A stretch of DNA of 34,470 nucleotides from a virus, in the IMG/VR virus record IMGVR_UViG_3300032073_000103, positions 1 through 34,470 of that record, one strand, 5' to 3'. A program made the position numbers and the translations under genes. How positions within the stretch are numbered: the first letter of the stretch is position 1; each line of letters starts with the position of its first letter. Shown piece by piece: positions 24,730-31,478 of the stretch. The notes below the pieces were generated by a model, which searched no databases, was not told where the DNA came from, and saw only the letters and a program-made list of their open reading frames with translations.

Positions 24730-25307
24730 TGCAAGATAAAGTAAATTATATTTCCCCCGAAACTTTTGAGAGAATTGTTGAGTATGTTCCGATACTTGGT
24801 ATTCGCAAGTGGAAAGATGAGGACATTAAAATGCTCTATAAGACAATGTATTACTGTGCATTACGGGCTAACGAGGCGATTCATTTAAAGAAAGAAAGTT
24901 TCAACTTGGAAGATCGTGAAATTTATCTAGGCAAAACCAAAACAAAGAAACAAGATACTGCACATATTCCTCATATTTTTGTAGATGAACTAAAGACTTG
25001 GCTTATCTTCAAGGAAAAAGGCAGACTGTTTGAAGGGCTGACATATCCAAGACTGTATGTATGGTGCAAAAGAATAGGGTCTGACTTGGATATTTCAGCA
25101 TGGCAAAGTCTTGAAGCCGAAGTTGGTGAAAAGGTTGTGACTCACTTGTTTAGAAAGTCAATCGGCAAGGAAATGTTAAACGGAACTCATGGTGAAAAAG
25201 CCAGTTCGATTCCTGTAATATCAAAACACCTCAGACATTCAAAACCTTCCATGACAGTTGACCATTATCTAAAAGCCAGTCTTGAATCAGTCAAAGAGGC
25301 GTGGTAG
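24729..25307 (+). CDS. int: Tyrosine recombinase (integrase), short form
   Basis: 192 aa with the full catalytic set: Arg46 (ALRANEA), Lys69 or Lys71 in the beta hairpin (LGKTKTKK), His139-x-x-Arg142 (THLFRKS), His170 (LRHS) and Tyr180 (DHYLKA). The usual N-terminal core-binding domain is reduced to about 30 residues. Short tyrosine recombinases of this type exist in archaeal mobile elements. The enzyme would join the circle to the host chromosome or resolve multimers. I could not recognise a tRNA-derived attP site. It is coupled to the two upstream mini-genes. Confidence 0.88.
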   Translation: MQDKVNYISPETFERIVEYVPILGIRKWKDEDIKMLYKTMYYCALRANEAIHLKKESFNLEDREIYLGKTKTKKQDTAHIPHIFVDELKTWLIFKEKGRLFEGLTYPRLYVWCKRIGSDLDISAWQSLEAEVGEKVVTHLFRKSIGKEMLNGTHGEKASSIPVISKHLRHSKPSMTVDHYLKASLESVKEAW

Positions 25308-25340
25308 TATTTTTATACTACAATGTTTTGTACATAATTA

Positions 25341-25430
25341 ATGCCGTTTAAAAAAGGAAACAAACCTCACAACAAAGGGCACGTTAAAGTTGGGTCACAT
25401 TTTAAAGCAAAACCAAAACGTAAGAAATGA
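25341..25430 (+). CDS. 29-aa basic mini-protein
   Basis: ATG is about 27 bp after a TATA-like TTTTTATAC, implying a leaderless transcript. The product is Lys/His/Gly-rich (FKKGNKPHNKGH, KPKRKK). The next tiny basic gene overlaps it by ATGA. Possibly a nucleic-acid-binding peptide. Confidence 0.5.
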   Translation: MPFKKGNKPHNKGHVKVGSHFKAKPKRKK

Positions 25431-25513
25431 CGAGTGTAAAAGGTTCTTGCAGAACAAAATATAGTCGAAGTATTCCAAAGACTTACAAAAAAAAGTCAAA
25501 GAAAAAGAAATAG
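25427..25513 (+). CDS. 28-aa basic mini-protein
   Basis: It overlaps the previous stop (ATGA). The product ends with KTYKKKSKKKK. It is directly convergent with the minus-strand PIN-like gene, with no gap between the stops. Its extreme basicity resembles that of its partner gene. Confidence 0.48.
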   Translation: MTSVKGSCRTKYSRSIPKTYKKKSKKKK

Positions 25514-25798
25514 TTATTTTTTAAACTGACTCATAAAAGCGTCAATCAATATTACACAGCCGTTTACGGATTCACTTTCGTGTATTAGAAATGACTTGTT
25601 TTCTACAAACTTCAAATCAAATTCTATGTCCTTAGTAACCATAACTATGTCGTCCCTTGTTACAAGCCAGTCTTCCAAGTCATAGTCAGACACGCCCTGT
25701 GGTGTAAAGACCAGTTTGTAACCCAACTTTTGTAATTTTCGTACAAGCTTGGCATTTCTCATATTTTCATCAAGAAATATCTTTTTCATACCAGCCAT
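25514..25798 (-). CDS. PIN-like nuclease (DUF5615/Mut7-C type), 94 aa
   Basis: The start MAGMKKIFLDEN overlaps the upstream gene by 29 bases. The sequence follows the DUF5615 PIN-like pattern: IFLDENMRNAKLVRKLQKLGY, then SDYDLEDWLVT, then VTKDIEFD. The acidic residues of the PIN active site (DEN, SD, TKD) are present. Family members are usually small RNases, often as toxins with a short antitoxin. No classical antitoxin is evident beside it. It is the last gene of the minus-strand operon. Confidence 0.75.
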   Translation of the reverse strand: MAGMKKIFLDENMRNAKLVRKLQKLGYKLVFTPQGVSDYDLEDWLVTRDDIVMVTKDIEFDLKFVENKSFLIHESESVNGCVILIDAFMSQFKK

Positions 25799-26084
25799 AT
25801 CCCCTAAGTCCGTCACGTTTTTCGTACAAACTTTCAATCCATTCCTTGTCAGTCAGGATTTCATCACCTGTCATTTCATAATGTGTCAGAATTATGGAAG
25901 AACAGTCTAGGCATTTACCTACTAGATTTCCATAACCCCCGTCAAATCCTGAAGCATTACTTTTTGAATGGAAACTTACCATTCTATGATTACAGTCTTT
26001 AGGGTCTTGCAACTCACCAAGTATCGCATTGATTATTGTCTTTGCTTCAGACTCGGAAGCCTTACGGATTTGTGGTTCACTCAT
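25770..26084 (-). CDS. 104-aa protein with Cys/His zinc-like site
   Basis: ATG 26084 (MSEPQIRKASE) overlaps the upstream zinc-ribbon gene; the longer frame would run through it. DCNHRMVSFHSK and GKCLDCSS give a CxH...CxxC pattern with a hydrophobic TVILTHYE-like strand after it. The C-terminus overlaps the PIN-like gene. The family is unknown; the close coupling makes a functional link to the PIN-like protein possible. Confidence 0.68.
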   Translation of the reverse strand: MSEPQIRKASESEAKTIINAILGELQDPKDCNHRMVSFHSKSNASGFDGGYGNLVGKCLDCSSIILTHYEMTGDEILTDKEWIESLYEKRDGLRGYGWYEKDIS

Positions 26085-26235
26085 TGTGTACGTCCTCAAC
26101 AAAACAACCAGCACATAGATACACGTTACCATCAACAAAAGATATTTCTTTGTTTTTTGGCAACTTTGTAACTATGTATCTGTGACCTATCCCTATCGGA
26201 TTTTCACAGTTGTCGCAGTATAGTGAGGACTTCAT
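26077..26235 (-). CDS. 52-aa zinc-ribbon protein
   Basis: CDNC and CAGC are separated by about 30 residues with a beta-rich insert (YIVTKLPKNKEISFVDGNVYL). It starts by ATGA overlap with the 66-aa gene upstream, and GAGGAC precedes the next ATG. It is too short for usual gene-calling thresholds but well supported by Cys spacing and coupling. Confidence 0.7.
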   Translation of the reverse strand: MKSSLYCDNCENPIGIGHRYIVTKLPKNKEISFVDGNVYLCAGCFVEDVHNE

Positions 26236-26432
26236 GGGGTGTCAGTCCATTCAGCGTATTTTTCTACATAGTCAGGGTCTTTTACATTCCACTTTGAAAC
26301 ATATTGTTCGTTGGTGGAATTATCAATGTAGTAAATCCATTCACCCATTCTAATGTATGCTACTTCGTCATTACGAATGTCAAGATTTATTGACTGTTTG
26401 TTTACCTTGACTTCCATTTTTATTGGCTTCAT
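26232..26432 (-). CDS. Hypothetical 66-aa beta-rich protein
   Basis: The predicted strands MEVKVNKQSINLDI, EVAYIRMGEWIYYID are followed by an acidic, Tyr/Trp-rich end. It has no Cys. ATGA overlaps occur on both sides. No family is recognised. Confidence 0.7.
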   Translation of the reverse strand: MKPIKMEVKVNKQSINLDIRNDEVAYIRMGEWIYYIDNSTNEQYVSKWNVKDPDYVEKYAEWTDTP

Positions 26433-26743
26433 TGGTGTTCAATTCCTTTTGCTTCGTCTTTGTCTGAATACATTCTAGTGAATATGACTTCAAGTTTTGT
26501 AGGACTTCCGTCTTTGTCAAAGCTGACATAAACGGGATATTCCCCGTCACCCCAGTTGGTGAACGTTGCAACACCTGAAAACTTTTCACTAGGCAAGTTG
26601 TCAATGTTTGCACAAAAGTCACCCCACTTTGATTCGTCATACAGTTCAGGGTGGTGCTTGATGTAACAAGGGTCACCAACCCATACCAGTCCAGCGTCAA
26701 CTGAAACTGAACCTACACAGTATCTGCCTTTTTTGACAGTCAT
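26429..26743 (-). CDS. 104-aa phage-type conserved hypothetical (GDPCY motif)
   Basis: The sequence VSVDAGLVWVGDPCYI, then GVATFTNWGDGEYPVYVSFD and LEVIFTRMY, matches a beta-rich protein family seen in many phages and plasmids, in which a GDPCY motif is invariant. The function of the family is unknown to me. ATGA overlaps lie on both sides, and the start is preceded by TGAGGGCTT, the recurring coupling motif. Confidence 0.75.
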   Translation of the reverse strand: MTVKKGRYCVGSVSVDAGLVWVGDPCYIKHHPELYDESKWGDFCANIDNLPSEKFSGVATFTNWGDGEYPVYVSFDKDGSPTKLEVIFTRMYSDKDEAKGIEHQ

Positions 26744-26895
26744 TGTTTCAAGCCCTCAACTTTCAAACATTCTTCACAAAGTATCTCACCTTTTTTGTTT
26801 TCAAAATACACGAAAGAAAGTACATTACATACTTTACAAACATAGTTTTTTGCAAACATTTGTAGGCTATTTTCTTTTTTTATAAAGTCGTTCAT
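26740..26895 (-). CDS. 51-aa zinc-ribbon protein
   Basis: CKVC and CEEC are separated by 16 residues, with FVYFENKKGEIL between as the ribbon hairpin. It starts by ATGA overlap with the 73-aa gene. The C-terminus (VEGLKQ) is encoded by the coupling motif of the next gene. Confidence 0.7.
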   Translation of the reverse strand: MNDFIKKENSLQMFAKNYVCKVCNVLSFVYFENKKGEILCEECLKVEGLKQ

Positions 26896-27113
26896 AAGTC
26901 CTCAATCCTTAGACCGTCTTTCAATATCAAGTCGGGGTGAGGTCTTTCTATCCCATATTTTTCAACTTGTTCTTTCATTCGCCATAAAACCCCACTAAAT
27001 ATTTCATTAAACATTTGATAGCCGTTAGCTTGATTTTCAGCTACGTTGTCTAATCGGGCTTTAGCTTCTTGTAAGGTTTCCATATAGTCACGAATGTCGT
27101 ATATGTCTGTCAT
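26892..27113 (-). CDS. Hypothetical 73-aa helical protein
   Basis: Mostly alpha-helical and charged (YMETLQEAKARLDNVAENQANG, MKEQVEKYG), ending IEDL where the next ribosome-binding motif lies. No Cys and no family recognised. Confidence 0.7.
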   Translation of the reverse strand: MTDIYDIRDYMETLQEAKARLDNVAENQANGYQMFNEIFSGVLWRMKEQVEKYGIERPHPDLILKDGLRIEDL

Positions 27114-27316
27114 TGTTTCAAGCCCTCATCTTTTACTGCCTTTATTGCAGTATTGAATCTTTCAGACCCCATACTTTCTTCTAACATTTTACCGATTTCA
27201 TCAGCTTCATTGAATATTTCATCAAGTGAAACTGATTCACCTCTAGCCTGTCTTTCATCTATCTTTCTTTTGGACATTATTTTGTCCCCTTTTTCCATGA
27301 TTTCATCATAGGTCAT
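27110..27316 (-). CDS. Hypothetical 68-aa charged helical protein
   Basis: Acidic and basic residues alternate through two or three helices (YDEIMEKGDKIMSKRK, LDEIFNEADEIGKMLEES). It ends DEGLKQ, the same C-terminal pattern as the 51-aa zinc protein, because both encode the TGAGGGCTTGAAACAATGA coupling motif. No family is recognised. Confidence 0.68.
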   Translation of the reverse strand: MTYDEIMEKGDKIMSKRKIDERQARGESVSLDEIFNEADEIGKMLEESMGSERFNTAIKAVKDEGLKQ

Positions 27317-27645
27317 TGTCTAGCCTCAACTTTTTTCATATATGCAAGTATCTCTTCCAACTCATTTATTGAAAAATGTGTTGTGCTTACAATATGTTTT
27401 GGTTTTGCTTTAGACGTTAATTTTGTTGGTAGTTTTCCGTATGACTTGATTTGGAAGTTAAAGCTTGTACTTCCATTCATACCAGATTGACTACAATAGA
27501 TTCTAATCATTGAACCGTCTTGATTAGCGTATTCTAGCCAATTATCTACTGCGTCTTTATCTACTTCGATTGCTTTACAAAATGGTTTGTCTATTAATAA
27601 ATCACCCATTCTTGTATCGGCACTTTTTACGATATGAGTTTTCAT
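27313..27645 (-). CDS. Hypothetical 110-aa protein
   Basis: Predicted alpha/beta, with hydrophobic strands MIRIYCSQ, TSFNFQIKSYG and a C-terminal helix ELEEILAYMKKV. It has no metal motif and no membrane segment. ATGA overlaps lie on both sides. The family is unknown. Confidence 0.7.
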   Translation of the reverse strand: MKTHIVKSADTRMGDLLIDKPFCKAIEVDKDAVDNWLEYANQDGSMIRIYCSQSGMNGSTSFNFQIKSYGKLPTKLTSKAKPKHIVSTTHFSINELEEILAYMKKVEARQ

Positions 27646-27839
27646 TGTGTTCTGTCCTCACAATTCTCATGCCAAACTAACTGCATTGAAATTTTTTCCA
27701 ACACTTCTTTTGGTATGTCTTTGTCTTTGATAGGTTCCTTACAATAGCAACATGAATAACCTAGTCCATATTGTTCTGACATTTTTGCTTCGTTACTTTC
27801 ATCAGATTGAACGAATTGATTTTGGTTTTTGTTTTCCAT
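27642..27839 (-). CDS. 65-aa zinc-binding protein, first gene of the distal minus operon
   Basis: A polar Asn/Gln/Ser-rich N-terminus precedes SCCYCKEPIKDKD and a later VWHENCED, giving CxxC plus H-x2-C. A TATA-like ATTTAATAC lies about 27 bp before the ATG, so this gene opens the 27.8 to 25.5 kb transcription unit. The start context ACTAATCATG is shared with the first gene of the other minus operon. Confidence 0.72.
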   Translation of the reverse strand: MENKNQNQFVQSDESNEAKMSEQYGLGYSCCYCKEPIKDKDIPKEVLEKISMQLVWHENCEDRTQ

Positions 27840-27860
27840 GATTAGTAATTATTGTACTAG

Positions 27861-27871
27861 GTATTAAATGT
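27861..27871 (-). promoter_or_regulatory. TATA box of the distal minus-strand operon
   Basis: On the minus strand CATTTAATACC is centred about 27 bp before the start at 27839, consistent with leaderless transcription. The start is embedded in TTACTAATCATG. Confidence 0.6.
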
Positions 27872-27902
27872 ATAGTTTTCTATGGGAAATAGCATAAATA
27901 CT

Positions 27903-27962
27903 TTAGGGTTGATTTGGTTCTTTTGGCTTACATTTTGTACAAACATGATAGCGTTTTGTCAT
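27903..27962 (-). CDS. Possible 19-aa CxxC peptide
   Basis: MTKRYHVCTKCKPKEPNQP starts 3 bases after the stop of the Cys-rich gene upstream. It has a single HxCxxC half-site. Its very short length makes it uncertain. Confidence 0.3.
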   Translation of the reverse strand: MTKRYHVCTKCKPKEPNQP

Positions 27963-27965
27963 GTG

Positions 27966-28106
27966 TTAATATCGTGCAGAACGGATATAAGATTTTCCTG
28001 AAACACCAGCCATGCCGTAATGGCACAATGCACATTCATTATTTGAAGTCCAACAATGTCTAGGCTTACGACATTTCTGGGTCTTTTTACAAGTCTTACA
28101 CCTCAT
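27966..28106 (-). CDS. 46-aa Cys-rich mini-protein
   Basis: RCKTC, KCRKPRHC and CALCH give seven Cys/His ligands in the first 30 residues, followed by a Gly/Ser/Arg tail. It starts by ATGA overlap with the zinc-ribbon gene upstream and is probably near the end of the proximal minus operon. Confidence 0.62.
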   Translation of the reverse strand: MRCKTCKKTQKCRKPRHCWTSNNECALCHYGMAGVSGKSYIRSARY

Positions 28107-28309
28107 AATTCTAAACGCCTACGCCTTGCAATAGTATTCTTTGCACGTTTAGATAATTTTACACCACAGCAAGGACACCAAATCCCTTCATACTTTATGA
28201 ACAAACAACATTTTGCACATTTTTTATATGGTGTATTTGCCAAATTTCTCACGACTTTTTTATGTTCGTATTCAGGTTTTAGACAAACATTCTTGCAAAC
28301 TAAAGTCAT
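28103..28309 (-). CDS. 68-aa zinc-ribbon protein with basic tail
   Basis: An N-terminal Cys pair (VCKNVCLK) precedes KKCAKCCLFIKYEGIWCPCCGVKLSKRAKN and a basic end (ARRRR). The CxxC...G-x-x-CPCCG-x-x-L then basic arrangement is, from memory, typical of a widespread Nitrososphaerota zinc-ribbon family, and it is the best single host clue in the element. The paralogues at 22601 and 22804 share the layout. It is probably a nucleic-acid-binding protein. Confidence 0.78.
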   Translation of the reverse strand: MTLVCKNVCLKPEYEHKKVVRNLANTPYKKCAKCCLFIKYEGIWCPCCGVKLSKRAKNTIARRRRLEL

Positions 28310-28689
28310 TTCCTACGCTTCCTTTTTTTCTTAGGTGCTGGTTGTGAGCTGAAAGCTTGAATTAATGCAAGTGTTCCTACTGCTATTTCGCCCATTACAT
28401 GACCAGTTTTTTTAAGGATTTGAATCTTACGTTCTTTAGACTTTCTTTTTCTTTCGATTTCGATTTCTTCTTTTGTTTGAAAGTCTGTTAAAATTACGTT
28501 GTATTTTTTGCACATAACTTCTTGAATGTTTCTTATTTCCCATGTGAAATTATGATTCGTGCTGTCAAAATGGTCACAAATTTTATCTTTGTCACCTGTT
28601 TCAAAGTCACATTCTAAACAGACACCAAGAACTATATCAGTATTAAAATTAGACCATTCTTTCATAGTGTATTTGCGAATATATCTCAT
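28306..28689 (-). CDS. 127-aa C2H2-like zinc-finger protein with basic C-terminus
   Basis: ATG 28689 is chosen because it overlaps the upstream stop (ATGA). CLECDFETGDKDKICDHFDSTNH is a C2H2-like finger. Then come a charged helix (TKEEIEIERKRKSKERK), a weakly hydrophobic helix (MGEIAVGTLALIQAF) and a basic end (PKKKRKRRK). It is probably a DNA-binding regulator. Confidence 0.72.
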   Translation of the reverse strand: MRYIRKYTMKEWSNFNTDIVLGVCLECDFETGDKDKICDHFDSTNHNFTWEIRNIQEVMCKKYNVILTDFQTKEEIEIERKRKSKERKIQILKKTGHVMGEIAVGTLALIQAFSSQPAPKKKRKRRK

Positions 28690-28868
28690 ATTTTGCACCC
28701 ATTTTTCTTACTATGGTTTACCAATTCAATGTATAATTCATCTTGAATTTTTCTAATATGTTCTGTTAGTTCAGGACTTAACATATTTTCCAATTCCATT
28801 AAATCGTTTAAATGACCCCTTGCCAATTTTATACGATTAGTTACTGCATACTTGCCAATTTTTTTCAT
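28686..28868 (-). CDS. Hypothetical 60-aa helical protein
   Basis: Helical and amphipathic throughout (LARGHLNDLMELENML, LTEHIRKIQDELYIELV), with a basic end. ATGA overlaps occur at both ends. No family is recognised. Confidence 0.7.
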   Translation of the reverse strand: MKKIGKYAVTNRIKLARGHLNDLMELENMLSPELTEHIRKIQDELYIELVNHSKKNGCKI

Positions 28869-29449
28869 CTTAAAGTTTCCCTAAACATTTTGAATACAGT
28901 TTCATCTAATGGCTTAGATGTTTGGGTTAGTTCATCAAATATTTGATTATGTATTTGGTCATATTTTTGATTATACCTGTAAAGTCTTGTCCTCATTATA
29001 TCTTCATAAAACTCATGTACTCTATCACCCATATATTCACCATCATCATCTTTGACAATATCAAGTTCTATGTAATTTTTATGTCGTGGATCATGATAGT
29101 CAATTAAATGAACTTCTTTTGTGTCACCGAACTGGTCTCTTGCAACATCAAATATTGTACAGTTTCCAGTCCTAACCCACATATGCTGTCTTCCAGTCCC
29201 ATGTCCTGTAAGATGAATACCCTTAACTAAGCTCCAGCTTTCTTGCCAGCCACCTAATTTATTGTATAGTGATTCGTTACTTATTCCACAATGCCTCACA
29301 AATTTTCTTCCGTTGGACTTGAAGATTTGTGTTTTTTTATCATAAGTTCTATTTTTTATATTTTCAGAACTTAAAAATAATGAACCATGCATTATTTCAT
29401 CATAGTCTAAATAATATTCCTCATCTTGATAGACAATGCATTGAATCAT
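28865..29449 (-). CDS. 194-aa protein, possible papain/transglutaminase-like fold
   Basis: Three spaced motifs, HCGISNESLYNKL (about residue 54), RQHMWVRTG (about 89) and IFDVARDQFGD (about 98), fit the Cys-His-Asp order of papain-like or transglutaminase-like enzymes, where C-G-x-x-S, H-x-W and D-x-x-x-x-Q-F are typical. The rest is charged and Tyr-rich. If active it might modify or cleave a host protein. This is pattern reading without a profile search. ATGA overlaps on both sides. Confidence 0.72.
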   Translation of the reverse strand: MIQCIVYQDEEYYLDYDEIMHGSLFLSSENIKNRTYDKKTQIFKSNGRKFVRHCGISNESLYNKLGGWQESWSLVKGIHLTGHGTGRQHMWVRTGNCTIFDVARDQFGDTKEVHLIDYHDPRHKNYIELDIVKDDDGEYMGDRVHEFYEDIMRTRLYRYNQKYDQIHNQIFDELTQTSKPLDETVFKMFRETLR

Positions 29450-29643
29450 CTTAAAGTCCTCACGGTTTCGTCCTTGTATTCTAAGGTCTTTTCAACCCAG
29501 CCCAATATCAAGTCCATTGAATCAAGGTGTTTCTTCATGGCTTCTTTAGCTTCAAAATCTGTTTCTATATCGTACAGTTGAGACCATGAATCAAACAAGT
29601 CAAGGTTTAATTTGTACAAATTTTCCAAGTCTTTGTCGTTCAT
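29446..29643 (-). CDS. Hypothetical 65-aa acidic helical protein
   Basis: An acidic, Leu-rich helical protein (LENLYKLNLDLFDSW, MKKHLDSMDLILGWVEKTLEY). The start is preceded by TGAGGACTTGG, the recurring coupling motif. Its small acidic nature could suit a protein inhibitor, but nothing specific shows that. Confidence 0.7.
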   Translation of the reverse strand: MNDKDLENLYKLNLDLFDSWSQLYDIETDFEAKEAMKKHLDSMDLILGWVEKTLEYKDETVRTLR

Positions 29644-29750
29644 TTTTCCAAGTCCTCATGGCTTTTTTCATGGGTGTTTTTGTTTGTGGTTCGGGTAAAC
29701 TGTTTACCACAATACCAACATTTAGGACTGTCCGAATTATATAATGTCAT
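29640..29750 (-). CDS. 36-aa single C2H2 zinc-finger protein
   Basis: CWYCGKQFTRTTNKNTHEKSHE is a near-canonical C2H2 finger with the aromatic residue in the expected place, filling most of the protein. ATGA overlaps couple it on both sides. It ends EDLEK, encoded by the coupling motif. Confidence 0.7.
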   Translation of the reverse strand: MTLYNSDSPKCWYCGKQFTRTTNKNTHEKSHEDLEK

Positions 29751-29938
29751 TGGTTCAAGTCCTCACCAATCGCCTTTTTATGACATTGCCAACATTCCCA
29801 ATCAGAATATAAACCTACTTTATTTCCACAATCGCACCATAAATTATATTCTGGACAATCATCATTTGTCCATTCATCAATCTCTTTTTTTGTATATGGA
29901 ATTTTTGCATATTCTATCTGTTCTTTTTCAGTAATCAT
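29747..29938 (-). CDS. 63-aa zinc-ribbon protein
   Basis: An acidic helical N-terminus is followed by CDCGNKVGLYSDWECWQCHKK, a CxC...CxxCH zinc site. It ends GEDLNQ. ATGA overlaps occur on both sides. A regulatory role is inferred only from the fold. Confidence 0.72.
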   Translation of the reverse strand: MITEKEQIEYAKIPYTKKEIDEWTNDDCPEYNLWCDCGNKVGLYSDWECWQCHKKAIGEDLNQ

Positions 29939-30309
29939 TTTTCCAAGTCCTCATTTTGTGCAATTTCTTTTTCAGTAAATCCAAGTTGCAAAAGAACATC
30001 TTTTAATTGCTCTTTTTCTTCTTCAAATATTTCATCAAAGTATTCATCATTACTATCGGATTCAATACCCCATAAACCACCTGAACTAATTGTTTGACTT
30101 ATGCCATTTATTCGGATTTCAGCTACAGCTTGAATCCCTACAAAATGCCATTCATTGTTATAATATGCTTCAAGTCTTTTTTTATCTTGTTTGGCATTTT
30201 GACGTTCATCAGGGTTTTTTGAGTTTATATCACATTGTTGTAAATATGATATATCCCCAACATCATCATCAGTTTGTTGACAACTTATTGATTCGATTTT
30301 TTTAGTCAT
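29935..30309 (-). CDS. 124-aa phage-type conserved hypothetical (SGGLWGIESD motif)
   Basis: The central and C-terminal part, WHFVGIQAVAEIRING, TISSGGLWGIESDSNDEYFDEI and LKDVLLQLGF, matches a small protein family I recall from phages and integrated elements. The function is unknown. The N-terminal 50 residues are polar. ATGA overlaps on both sides. Confidence 0.75.
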   Translation of the reverse strand: MTKKIESISCQQTDDDVGDISYLQQCDINSKNPDERQNAKQDKKRLEAYYNNEWHFVGIQAVAEIRINGISQTISSGGLWGIESDSNDEYFDEIFEEEKEQLKDVLLQLGFTEKEIAQNEDLEK

Positions 30310-30599
30310 TGGTTCAAGTCCCCCATTAACCTAGATTTCATCTTTTTTGTGGCGATAGGTTTTGCCAATTTGTAGAAAACTAAAACATTATGACAGATAT
30401 CTTTTTTCTGTTTGTCTGTCAAGTGTTCGGTTTTCTGAACTGAAGAAATCTGACTTTCACAGCCTCTCAAAAAGTTGTCGATTTCTTCAAAGTCCAAACT
30501 GTTAAAGAGTTTTTTATACTCTTTTACAGTTGGCAGTTTGTCAATATTTCCTACTTCATACTGGCTTATCTGATTTAACAGATAAATGATTAAGGGCAT
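30306..30599 (-). CDS. Hypothetical 97-aa helical protein
   Basis: All-alpha and charged, with a basic end (KKMKSRLMGDLNQ). It has two scattered Cys and no motif. The start overlaps the upstream stop by one base (TAATG), and GAGGGCTTG precedes it. No family is recognised. Confidence 0.7.
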   Translation of the reverse strand: MPLIIYLLNQISQYEVGNIDKLPTVKEYKKLFNSLDFEEIDNFLRGCESQISSVQKTEHLTDKQKKDICHNVLVFYKLAKPIATKKMKSRLMGDLNQ

Positions 30600-30877
30600 T
30601 AGTTCAAGCCCTCACTTTTTGCACAAAAATTGTCTTCTTGCATGGTCTTTAGACCATTGTCCTCTTTTTCCATTCTGATAAAGTTTAACTTCATCAAAAG
30701 TCCTGATAAAGTTATTTTTCTATCAGCCATGAATCGCCCTTTATCATCTATATCAGGGGTTTCTTTAATCCATGTATCAACTATTTTTATCAGTTCGTTT
30801 AACTGACTTAGTGATAGATGAGAAGCATTATTTTTAATAATGCCTCTCAAAGTCTGGACGTTTTTTGTATAACTCAT
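30599..30877 (-). CDS. Hypothetical 92-aa helical protein
   Basis: ATG 30877 (MSYTKNVQTLRG) is chosen since it lies just after the upstream stop at 30879; the longer frame overlaps heavily. The helices HLSLSQLNELIKIVDTWI and ITLSGLLMKLNFIRM are amphipathic. No family is recognised. Confidence 0.68.
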   Translation of the reverse strand: MSYTKNVQTLRGIIKNNASHLSLSQLNELIKIVDTWIKETPDIDDKGRFMADRKITLSGLLMKLNFIRMEKEDNGLKTMQEDNFCAKSEGLN

Positions 30878-30878
30878 T

Positions 30879-31478
30879 TTATACAGTCCCCCTGATGAAA
30901 TGTTCTTCATCATCAAACAGTTTTTTCCCTAAACCATAGGTAAAATTATGGTAAGGATTAGCGTCCAATACACCATATTTGAAATCTAAGCATTTCAAGG
31001 CTATGTTGTAAGGCTTACCGTCAATTATTACAAAAAACGTGTAATAATTTTTGTTTTTGTTTTCGTGTGGAACTTCATAAAGTATAGTCCCTTTTGGCAG
31101 TTTCATTAAAACTGCTAAAGTTTCCAGTTCATTCCAAAATAAACCAGCTTCTTTCATTCTTTTCTCGTTTATGTCTGTGATTTCATTCCCTTGTTTTGAC
31201 AATGAACCCCATTCATAATGTGAGCAGATTAAATTATGCTCATCTTCACAGGCACTTTTTAAGATACTCAAAATATGATGGTGTCTTAAATTGTCCCCAT
31301 TAGCCAAGTCTGTTATCTTCTTAATTTTCAAGGCTTTTTTACAGGCTTTAATTCTGTCAGAAAATACAGTTGGTGCGATACCCTCATATTTTTTAGATAA
31401 TTCAGTATGCATTTTTGTTTTTTCTTTTGAATTATGTTCTAACCACACAGAATTTGAATTTGTTTCTATATGATTCAT
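30879..31478 (-). CDS. Hypothetical 199-aa protein
   Basis: Predicted alpha-rich N-terminal half with HHHILSILKSACEDEH, and a C-terminal beta sheet (GTILYEVPHE, YYTFFVIIDGKPYNIALKCLDF). There is no clear catalytic signature and no membrane segment. ATGA overlap at the start. It is among the larger proteins of this operon and a fair target for structure prediction. Confidence 0.72.
   Translation of the reverse strand: MNHIETNSNSVWLEHNSKEKTKMHTELSKKYEGIAPTVFSDRIKACKKALKIKKITDLANGDNLRHHHILSILKSACEDEHNLICSHYEWGSLSKQGNEITDINEKRMKEAGLFWNELETLAVLMKLPKGTILYEVPHENKNKNYYTFFVIIDGKPYNIALKCLDFKYGVLDANPYHNFTYGLGKKLFDDEEHFIRGTV

Noticed and set aside
26380-26700. Minus-strand 106-aa frame overlapping the GDPCY protein
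   Set aside because: The sequence is a shifted-frame shadow of the 26429-26743 gene, which has a recognisable motif and coupled ends.
28056-28334. Plus-strand 92-aa frame opposite the CPCCG zinc-ribbon gene
   Set aside because: It is antisense to two well-supported zinc genes and has no domain or promoter.
29752-29766. GGTTCAAGTCCTCAC resembles the T-arm of a tRNA (also GGTTCAAGTCCCCC at 30311)
   Set aside because: It is the reverse complement of the gene-coupling motif TGAGGACTTGAACC repeated at many minus-strand junctions. No acceptor or anticodon stems surround it.
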